Positions 55,742 through 64,000 of a stretch of 64,000 bases of DNA are shown here, one piece after another; the stretch's first letter is position 1, and every line of letters starts with the position of its first letter. The stretch is taken from the NCBI RefSeq assembly GCF_000003815.2, contig NC_049985.1, positions 6,122,874-6,186,873 on the forward strand. The letters run 5' to 3'. The position numbers were made by a program, and so were the translations under genes. Source of the stretch: Branchiostoma floridae. Its lineage: Eukaryota; Chordata; Leptocardii; Amphioxiformes; Branchiostomatidae. The notes under the pieces are model-generated. The model was not told where the DNA came from, did not search any database, and saw only the letters and a list, made by a program, of their open reading frames with translations.

Positions 55742-58110
55742 AATAGAAGATAGTGATTTTGTAAGCCAATTAGAAGGGTTTGATTTCTTTTCTCTACTAG
55801 AGACCTGGCATGAAGGTGAGAAACATTTTCCTAACTTTCTATGTTTCAGTAGTACTAGAACCAAAACTAGGAAAGCCAAACGTAGGTCCGGCGGTATTAT
55901 TTTCTTGTTTAAAAAGCAATACAAAAACTTCGTTACAAAATTAGACAGCAAATCTGAGGACATTCTCTGGGTAAAAGTAAGCAAGGAACTGGTAAATATG
56001 AAAGAAGATATCTACCTAGCATCAGTTTATATAAGCCCAAATAGATCCACAATTCATTCAAATAGAACTTATGACATATTTGACGTACTTGAAAACGAAA
56101 TAGCTTACTACCAAAATTATGGCGAGGTTATAGTAGGGGGAGACTTAAATGCACGTGTGGGCGATCTGAAAGATTATATCGCAGACGATGGCCCTATTGG
56201 CAGCCTCCCCGATGACGAAAACACCGACCACCCGCTCAATCGTAATAACATGGATTTAGGTAACCCCACCCCTTTCGGTAAAAACTTGATCGACCTGTGT
56301 ATCAACAGCAAAGTAAGAATTCTAAATGGCAGGACTCCCGGCGATTCACTGGGAAAACCTACGTGCTACCAGCGTAAAGGGTCTAGCGTAGTCGACTATG
56401 TCCTAGCAAGTGAAACAATTCTTCTCCGCAAAACTTCATTTTTCCATGTCCATCCGCTAACACCACTCTCTGACCACTGTAAACTTTCTCTTATTCTACA
56501 CTGTAACGCTAAGCAATCTTATGCACAGACTACTAACACTGACCTCCCCTTGCGTCCCTACTGTAAATTAGTATGGGACTCTGATTCCAAACAAAAATTT
56601 AATGCCATAGTCAATAGCGCTGACTTTTCTTCTGCTATAGATAATTTCATTAGCAGGAGCTACGGGACAACCCCCAATTCACTTGAGAAAGCGCTATGTG
56701 ATTTTGTATCGCCTCTACAAGAAGCGGGCAAAAAGTCTTTAACACTACGCTGTAAAAAGCCAGGTAGACAGAAACAAAACAAACCGAAAAGTAAAAAGAG
56801 ATGGTTTACGGAGAGCTGTTCTACTGCCAGACGTAACGTTTACGAACTGGCTAAACTGCTCTCTAAAAATCCCCGGGACCCCTATATTAGGGGTCAGTAT
56901 TTTAAAAAGAAAAAGGAATATAGGAAAATAATCCGGAAAACCAAGAAAGATTACAGAAATAGTATCCTTCAACAACTTAATTCCCTATCTACCAAAGACC
57001 CCACAACGTTTTGGAAATTAGTCAAACAGTTTAAATCAAATGACTCCATTATTAAAGATGAAGAAACATTTGACAAACAAACACTTCACAACCACTTCCA
57101 AAACTTATATGGAAGAGACATGATGCCCCGAATTCCTAAAACCGACAATCATTTCCATACCCAGATCAAAACCAAATTGGGCGAACTCGAGAACAACTCC
57201 GTTAGTCAAAACAGTTTAGATGCAGAGATTCAACAAAACGAAATCAGACAAGCAATTTCCCAAGTTAAGAACAACAAAGCCTCTGGAAACGATTTGATAC
57301 TTAATGAAATGCTCAAATGTGCAGCCCATATACTTACGAGACCGCTAACCAAACTCTTTAATCTATTTTTGTCATCTGGTCACTTCCCCAAACAATGGGG
57401 TGAAAGTCACATTGTCCCAATACACAAAAGTGGCCCCAAAGATGATCCCAATAATTATAGGGGGGTCTCTGTCATTAGCTGCCTCGCCAAGTTGTTCACG
57501 GCTGTAATTAATAAACGTCTTACTAACTACCTAGATGAAAATTATCTCATTTCCGCCAACCAAGCCGGCTTCAGAAATAACTTTGGAACTAATGATAACC
57601 TCTTTGTCATCGACACATTAATATCTAAATACAATAACACTAACAAACGCCTATATGCATGCTTGGTAGATTTTAAAAAAGCCTTTGACAGTGTTTGGCG
57701 AGAAGGTCTTCGTTATAAATTACTGAACTCAGGAATAGGCGGAAAATTGTACAGTGTAATAAAATCCATGTATAGCAACCCACAAACATGTGTCAAAACG
57801 CCAGCTGGTCTGACACCCTTATTTACAACAGACAGAGGCGTAAGGCAGGGGTGTAACCTCAGCCCTACCTTTTCAACTTGTTCATAAATGACCTGGTAAA
57901 AGATTTAGACAGCCCCGACTGTGCCCCACCCTCCCTGCATAATCTACTTGTATCCTCCCTGCTATATGCTGACGACGTAGTGTTGTTTTCAGAATCTGAA
58001 ACAGGTTTACAATGTGCTCTGGACAAACTTCAAGCATTTTGCGAGAAATGGAAACTTCAGGTGAACTTAAAGAAAACCAAAGTTATGATTTTCAAAAAAT
58101 TCGGGCGAAT
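55740..58110 (+). pseudogene. LINE B, left part: endonuclease and reverse transcriptase
   Basis: The frame opens at the junction with LINE A (KIEDSDFVSQLEGFDFFSLL then ETW, inside the endonuclease) and runs to a stop at 57887. It contains GGDLNARVGD, SVVDYVLAS and SDHCKL (EN), a Lys/Arg-rich linker, then RT motifs: IVPIHKSG, NYRGVSVIS, NQAGFR, CLVDFKKAFDSVW and GVRQGCNLSP. A one-base loss near 57870 shifts the frame; the next frame carries LLYADDVVLFSE and VNLKKTKVMIF. It is 5'-truncated, as usual after target-primed reverse transcription. The right part resumes at about 61180. Confidence 0.9.
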
Positions 58111-58594
58111 TTTCAATAAGTGTGGCAATAAAAACTATTGCCATGGCGGGCGCTTTTATTGTTGATAAGTATTGATGATTTTATAAACTTTTTTAATGAT
58201 TTTTATACAACTTAAGAAGGATCAGAGAACAAAAATCATTAATACTTATAAAAACTGAAGAAACAAAGGCCTTAACAATGGGGCAAATGGGGTCAGGCAT
58301 GGCACTAGGGCCCTATTGTTTTCAATGGGAAGAATTAAAAGAAATTTGTGGTGTCACTTGGATTGAAATATCTCAACACTGGTTGGGTATATGATGTTTA
58401 AACTTGGTGGGAATGTTGGCATCAAGTATATCTTCATTAATTTGCATAATTTATGCATAATTGGCGACCAAATTGCGTCGGTCAGATTTTACTTGTTTTC
58501 TGTCTAATTGAACACATTTTCCATGAAAAAGTTACCTGTGAAGTGTATATCTTGATATTTAGAGTAAGTAACTCAAATGGCACAATAACTATGT

Positions 58595-58598
58595 AGAC

Positions 58599-58648
<50 letters not shown>
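58595..58648. repeat. (AT)n microsatellite
   Basis: About 27 AT units inside the 3-kb insert. A shorter AT run lies at 59862-59889. Confidence 0.97.
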
Positions 58649-59238
58649 CATGGAAATGTATACATTCATTTTATAACTCTTGAACCAACTTTATCAAGCT
58701 ATTTACCATTTGACTTTTGAAACATTCCTCATCATTTCTCTTCTTTTTCTACAGGGTACTCAAGAAAGACAATTAAAACAATGCATGCCAATATTGGAGG
58801 TGCCTACTGAAAGCGACCAAGCCTGTCCTTCATGATTACCTCTAGATTGTTCTTATAATTCTTTCTAACTTGACTGGTGTACCTCTCCTACACTTCTGAC
58901 AGAACATTATGACTTCAGCAATTATGCACTGAGTGATACATAGAAATAAAGAATTGCTGCTATATCTGTACAGAAACTGCAACAACAATTTACCTTATGA
59001 TAACAAACAAATGACAGATACATGTATCTCTACTTTACATCATTATAAATCAGTACAGAAAAATGACAAGGGATCATGACATAAATGTGGTATCAAAATA
59101 GAAATTTGTTGTCAGTTCATCATTCCTCTTGTTTTCAGCTGCGAGGTTTATACTGATTTCGAACACATCAGATGACTTTTCTGCTATGACTTTCTGGAAG
59201 TGTTCTACATTTGTGAGGAGCTGCAATACGATCTAATA

Positions 59239-59409
59239 CTAGTACTGTTGAGTAAGCCACTCGTATCTCTCTTCCAGTTGTTCATTTTCGTGCTCTGCCT
59301 GTGTACATCTTCTATTGTAGTTTTTGAGGTCTTTTTGTGCCTGCTTTAGCTTTGTGAAGCACACCTCCATCCTCTCATCTTGATGATCTTCAGCAACTAA
59401 GGCCATATC
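59239..59409 (-). CDS. Candidate terminal coiled-coil exon inside the LINE insert
   Basis: Acceptor CTTTATTTTTAG precedes 171 nt open to TAG at 59239-59241. The 56 residues (DMALVAEDHQDERMEVCFTK ... ENEQLEERYEWLTQQY) are charged with heptad-like spacing, so a coiled-coil tail is likely. It has no resemblance to LINE proteins. Upstream exons are not identified; a short ATG frame (MERFTAQTEGD) lies at about 59470-59505 on the same strand. It could be the tail of a transposon-encoded or captured gene. Confidence 0.4.
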   Translation of the reverse strand, partial: DMALVAEDHQDERMEVCFTKLKQAQKDLKNYNRRCTQAEHENEQLEERYEWLTQQY

Positions 59410-59984
59410 CTAAAAATAAAGAACATAAATGTCGCCATCCCTGTCTATGTTTAAATCCCAAATTTAATCCCCCTCAGTCTGCGCAGTGAACCTCTCCATG
59501 TTGCTACAGCTGCAGAATCCTCAAAAAGATCAGGTTGGTAGCCTAACCGAAAGAAGAAGAAGATAAAAGAATAAAAAATATGCTTTAAAAATCATACAAT
59601 TATGCATCTATCCTCTTGCAATATCATGGTAAAATAATGGTAAGTATGCCTTTTTTGTCCTCCACATACATAAAATATTCCTCTACAAGAACTTTGTAGA
59701 ATCACTAGAGTAGAAGAACAAAATGATTAGCATTATGCCATGTTTGAAATGCGAAACTAGCATAAAAATCTGAATGTACTGTTATGCAGTACTAAGATTT
59801 GTATAGACAACAGGCTTATAAACAGGCCTGTAACGTCAAACAGTGATTACACAGATTTAGAAATATATATATATATATATATATATATGGTTTAAAGTAT
59901 CATCTGTATAAAACTGAAAAGAATTTACAGCTGATAGATAATGTATACAGACTGTGGGCGCACGCAATGGTACAGTCCACTCCC

Positions 59985-60590
59985 ACCCCAAAGTGCTGTG
60001 ACCTGCACCGATATACACCCTCTACACTTCGTCAATCCTAACGCTCATTTTACTTAAAACTACAAAAACTATACATGAAAATATTCCTTTGGATATATGT
60101 TTCAAAATATCTGAATAAAAGTTCGCTAACTTCAAGAATTGTACGATACTTTTACGATGGAAAATTATGCCCGATCGTTGCGAAGCGTTCCCTCCCACCC
60201 GATTGCACAGGTAGGTATACACCCTCTACATTCTCGTCAGTTACGCAAAACTGAACAAAATATAGAAAGAACTGTTCCTCAGAAATTGATGTTTCAATAT
60301 ATCTGAACCCTAGATCGCTGTATATAAAAATTGAACGATTTTTTTACGATCGAAAATAGCCAGCATTTGTGGACCGCACGTTACGAGATGCCCCCCTCCC
60401 ACCCAGGCGCTGACTACTTTCACTCTACATTATCGTCAATCCTTGCGCTACTTTTAATAAAAACTAAACAAACGATACATGAAACTGTTCCTTAGAATGC
60501 ACAATTTAATATGTCCGAAACCTAGAGTGCTCACTTTACGATTTGTAAGAAAAATTTACGAAAAACTATCTTACCTCGGTCGGAAATGCC
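59985..60590. repeat. Three diverged ~200-bp tandem repeats
   Basis: Each begins with CTCCCACC followed by an ACCCTCTACA or ACTCTACATT block and TCGTCA, then AAAACTRAACAAA, ATACATGAAA.TRTTCCT and ATATCTGAA, and ends in a TTTACGAT.GAAAAT stretch. Similarity is partial, so the array is old. Such subterminal arrays are common in DNA transposons. Confidence 0.7.
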
Positions 60591-60616
60591 CGAATAAGGG
60601 ACGATGCCTCCGCCGA

Positions 60617-60838
60617 CCCGCAGGAGGGTCTGCATGCTCTTTTACGTAAGGCGGAGGCAGCCTATTTTTATTTCCCGTAATTCGTAGGGAAAACCATCTT
60701 ATGAATATCTGCGTAATTCGTAGCGAGGTGACCAAATTTAGCGTAATTGCCTTCCTTGATTTTGCGTAATACGTAGGGTGTTCTTCTGACTTCAGCGTAA
60801 ATCGTTGTCGGGACCCCCCATGCAGACCCTCCCGCGGA
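60617..60838. mobile_element. 222-bp MITE with ~20-bp terminal inverted repeats
   Basis: CCCGCAGGAGGGTCTGCATG on the left against CATGCAGACCCTCCCGCGGA on the right, 18 of 20 paired. The inside has four spaced CGTAAT.CGTA motifs. The open frame across it on the minus strand is not taken as a gene. Confidence 0.65.
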
Positions 60839-61179
60839 AGTTCCTGCCGAGCGCGGAAGAAGGGGCATTTGCCGGACGTTCCGGAAAATATCTCATCGAG
60901 TTTAGCACCTATGTTAAAGCCATTAACAGTGTATTTAGACAACAAAATTCACTTTATTTTGGTGTATAGCATTTGTGTTTTGGTGCAGGTATTTTTGAGG
61001 TATCGCCTGAGAAAGTGGCAAGACCAATTGTTTACCCCTGTTTAGGCGGGGTCAGGTCACGTGACTGAACACGGGCGGGCGGGGCTGTAGAAAAATTCCA
61101 CAGATGCCTGCGGAATTCCTAGAATTCTTGTGAAACGGTTGCTCACTATAATGTTAGGCGGGGTCCCTGAGACGCCCGC

Positions 61180-62426
61180 CAAAAACATGAAATTTACTTT
61201 CGGTACAGATACTATAGATATCGCAACCTCCTATTCTTACTTAGGCCTGACGTTATCCCCCTCAGGTACCTATTCTCTAGCAAAGAAACAATTGTCCTTG
61301 AAAGCACGCAAAGCCATTTTCAGTCTCAAACCCCTCATGCATTCATCCCTGTCTCCAAAGGCTCTGCTCAAACTATTTAGTACATGTATCAAACCTATTA
61401 TATTATATGGTTGTGAGATTTGGGGCAAAGCTTATTCAGATGACAATTGCCCAGCAGAAATTACTCAGAACCGCTTTTGTAAAAATGTTCTCGGTGTACA
61501 TAGAAATTCAAGTAACATAGCTAGTAGAGCAGAGCTTGGAATGTACCCAATAGACATAGACATATCCATGCGTACAGTTAAGTACTAGCTACGCCTCAAA
61601 CAGTTGGACTTCTCAACACATCCCTTACAAGTAGACGCTTTGCTCTGTAAGCAATCTATACCGAATAACAGCCGGAAGAAATGCTGGTCACAACACGTAG
61701 AGGAAATTCTAGACAATACTGGTTACTCTTTCCTATGGAACTCTACGTATTCACGGTTAGGCAACAAGCATATATGTACATTGTTAAGAAAAAGGTTGGA
61801 ATATATATATATCCAGACATTTTCTCATAGACTATCTATAGATAATGGTAAGTTAAGATTCTTTAAGAAACTAAAGAAGGGATACTCAATGGAAACTTAT
61901 TTAACGTCACTAGATAATTTCGAAGTCAGATCGGCAATGTGCAAACTTAGAATTAGCGCCCACCCCCTTGAAATTGAGAGAGGGCGGTACAAAAAGCTAC
62001 CTGTGGGCGAAAGAACCTGTAACCATTGTATTGCAAAACCGGTGGAAGACGAAATACATTTTTTCTCTAACTGCCTCTCCAATGACCAGGAAAGAAAGGA
62101 GTTATTAGAAGAGGTTTGCAAAACACACAAAAATTTCGAAACGCTTACCGACGAAAACAAAACTATAAAGCTGTTGACGTCACATAACCCACTCACCATG
62201 GAAAAAGTGGGGTACTTCGTCTTCCACTGCTTCCAGAAAAGAAGTCAAACCCCAAATGCGTAGATTGTAGCTCTCAGCAGTCAATATCATTGTTAGAATA
62301 GTCACTTGTTTACACTTGTCACCATTGTTATCTATACCAAATTACTTTATGTATGTTTACTATATCTTCCGTATGCTTCATGTTGCAATTAGCCCTCGGG
62401 CAAGAACTTGCAAATAAACTTCTTAT
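61180..62426 (+). pseudogene. LINE B, right part: C-terminal region and 3' end
   Basis: The frame resumes at KNMKFTFGTDTIDIATSYSY and continues through LGLTLSPSG, LFSTCIKPIILYGCEIWG and FCKNVLGVHR. It meets one in-frame TAG at 61586-61588, then runs on to 62263 with the Cys/His knuckle ERTCNHCIAKPVEDEIHFFS. The 3' UTR ends with AATAAACTTCTTATT at about 62426, where LINE A resumes. Damage in this copy: a frameshift, a 3-kb insertion and one nonsense codon. Confidence 0.88.
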
Positions 62427-63316
62427 TATAAAAAACATCACAGCTAGTGCCAACTCGACCCTCGGCTTTATTAAGAGATCTGTTGGTTACCATGCCCCTG
62501 CAAATGTTAAGAAAATCCTATATATTACACTAGTTAGGCCCAAACTTGAATATTGCTCGTTGATCTGGTCCCCCCACACTCATAACTTAATTACTTCCCT
62601 TGAAAACGTCCAGAGACGTGCTACAAAATACATTCTTAACAACCATACAACTGACAGGGATAGATTGATCTACTGCTCACTCTTACCTCTATCGTACCGC
62701 AGAGAATTATTACACTTATCCTTCCTATCTAAATGTTTCTTGGGACAATACGGTATTGACATTCATCAATATATAAGTTTTCCACTCACATCCCTAAGAT
62801 CCAACTCACAAGCCAAGCTCCAGCCCCAAAAATGTCTCACCACTACGTTTAAAAACTGTTTCTTAGAAAGAATCGTTCACATCTGGAACGCTTTACCCCT
62901 CAACATTAGAACTCTAAAACTTTCCCCAGTTGTTTCAATTAATACCTTTAAGAAAGCAATCCTAGCTCACTATCTCTCTCTTACCAACGACAGATTTAAC
63001 CCCAACGACGTATGTACTTGGGCCACCCACTGTCAGTGTCCCAGTTGTACACCTTTCTAGATATTTCATATTTCATCTTACCATTATTTCTATGATTTAT
63101 TTCTTTATATTTGTTATTATTGTATATTTGCTTTTATTGTCGTTGACACAATCATTATTATTTGATTGTACAATTGTTATTATTTGTTATCATTATGATT
63201 ATTATTGTATAATTTAGTTGCACGGGAGGCAACTAGTAAAGGTTATAAAGTACCTGTTTTTGCCTCCCTACCATTTTGTGTAAATACATATGGTGAAGTT
63301 CGAATAAATAAATAAA
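62427..63316 (+). pseudogene. LINE A, right part: C-terminus and 3' UTR
   Basis: The frame reads KNITASANSTLGFIKRSV, LVRPKLEYCSLIW, ENVQRRATKYIL and IVHIWNALPLNIRT, the standard end of CR1/L2-like ORF2 proteins, with a stop at 63060. It continues naturally from SFKSHI at 55738. The 3' UTR ends in AATAAATAAATAAA at 63303-63316, a short-tandem tail typical of such LINEs. Confidence 0.88.
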
Positions 63317-63499
63317 TTTCAGTCAGAATCAAAGATCGTTTGAGACACAGAAAAGGTGAAAATCATTTGACGTTTGTTTATTTGTATTGCACACACTATA
63401 AACCACATGATGGCGTAAAACACCAAGTTATATCATAATTTGCGTTCCCAAAAGCCAGCCGCCAAGCCACGTCTAAAATAGAATGCCTTTAGAACGCTA

Positions 63500-63641
63500 T
63501 TTGTTTTCTTACGTATCCTTCCGCCGTGCATGGTAACGCCGTTGCTAAGGGCACAGTTTTCGCGCCACCAGCCGGATGAAATATCATCCGACTATGACAG
63601 CTGATTGCATCACCATTTCCGGTCTCTTGGTCATCATGGCG
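63500..63641 (+). CDS. Candidate promoter and first exon (ATG GCG then GTGAGT)
   Basis: Upstream sequence is GC/CpG-richer (TTCCGCCGTGCATGGTAACG, CGTTGCTAAGG, TTTTCGCGCCA). A pyrimidine-rich TTTCCGGTCTCTTGGTC precedes ATGGCG, which is cut by a perfect GTGAGT donor at 63642. This is the pattern of a first exon with two codons of CDS, as in many housekeeping genes; the rest of the gene would lie beyond the window. Weak: it rests on one ATG and one donor. Confidence 0.3.
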
Positions 63642-64000
63642 GTGAGTATCAGTAGTGTTTGTTATCTGCTCTCTATTTAATCCATTTTTGTGGGGTTTTA
63701 CAACGATTTTAATTTGTTTCATGATCAAGCTCGGAAGCAAAATGGCAGCGCCGTAAAGAGTTGAAATTTCGGCGATTTTCAGATTGGGGGCATCCGCATG
63801 TCGGTCTCAGAATGTCAATCGATTGTTGGCGTGTAAGACGTGTTTAACCTTCGTCTATATCCCATGTGAAAATCCTGTTGGTTTGAGATCTGGGTAGATA
63901 TGTAATTTCAGATCTGCCTGGGTCAGTTTTTTTAGCGATTTTTCGCCAATACGTTGACGTTCGTAGTGCGAAAAAAATGGAGGTATTTGCTGGGCTGGCC
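63642..64000. other. No further gene seen
   Basis: If the first-exon call is right this is the start of its first intron. A second start-like AAAATGGCAGCGCCG at 63740 hits TAA at once. Nothing else is recognised. Confidence 0.5.

Larger units (their letters stand above)
58110..61180. mobile_element. ~3-kb insert splitting LINE B
   Basis: The RT-protein frame of LINE B breaks after KVMIFKKFG and resumes before KNMKFTFGTDT, so 58110-61180 is extra DNA. It holds: a hairpin (58164-58250, ATAAGTATTGATGATTTT and its inverse), AT repeats, a spliced coiled-coil exon (59239), three ~200-bp tandem repeats (59985-60590) and a MITE (60617). GGCGGGCG occurs at both edges in inverted orientation, but the exact ends are not resolved. 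No transposase domain is seen. It may be a DNA transposon or a captured genomic segment. Confidence 0.6.

Noticed and set aside
60571-60945. 124-residue minus-strand frame inside the LINE insert
   Set aside because: It runs through a MITE with inverted ends; there is no domain and no splice or promoter signal.

Overview
The window is animal genomic DNA from a repeat-rich, intron-rich genome. A marine invertebrate deuterostome, most likely amphioxus (Branchiostoma), fits best: an extracellular mosaic gene built from phase-1 exons, tandem C2H2 fingers without introns, APE-type LINEs, a 5S-rRNA-derived SINE and many MITE-like inverted repeats. The organism is inferred from style, not from a database match. 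Five runs of N (15316-15649, 19810-19909, 30235-30484, 33626-34020, 54169-54268) are scaffold gaps, and most sit in tandem repeats.

Region 1 (about 1.77-18.94 kb, minus strand) is one large gene, reconstructed here exon by exon from splice sites and phases. It encodes a putative type I membrane protein of roughly 1,500 residues: signal peptide, F5/8C (discoidin)-like domain, calcium-binding EGFs, two copies of C-type lectin + SRCR + EGFs, PAN/apple-like domain, fibronectin III, a ZP module split over six exons with a basic cleavage site, a membrane span and a short tail. Every module exon is phase 1-1. The middle has been tandemly duplicated recently (period about 3.39 kb): the lectin and SRCR exons of the two copies translate identically. 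One EGF exon carries a frameshifting 40-bp duplication. A 71-bp minisatellite is made from a ZP exon end plus its splice donor.

Region 2 (19-30 kb) is mostly repeats and decayed elements: a 136-bp satellite, two related 1.5-kb repeats that contain an intact and a donor-dead version of one exon, LINE remnants, and GT microsatellites. A few weak plus-strand exon candidates lie at 20.7-22.7 kb.

Region 3 (30-40.8 kb) is a tandem array of at least four copies of a block of about 2-2.6 kb. Each fully seen copy has a 37-bp minisatellite of different length, and copies are bordered by MITEs whose ends read roughly TTAGGTCACATTTCC.

Region 4 (41-51 kb) holds a 5S-derived SINE, a possible divergent promoter with a perfect heat-shock element, a four-exon plus-strand gene of unknown function (44,395-46,719; 368 aa), a cluster of palindromic elements, and a minus-strand C2H2 zinc-finger gene (nine fingers, with a frameshifted tenth).

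Region 5 (51-63.3 kb) is a nest of mobile elements. A 1.7-kb element sits inside a 180-bp repeat whose empty copy is also in the window. LINE A is split by LINE B, which is itself split by a 3-kb insert that contains a spliced coiled-coil exon, tandem subterminal repeats and a MITE. The last 400 bp may hold the promoter and first exon of another gene.
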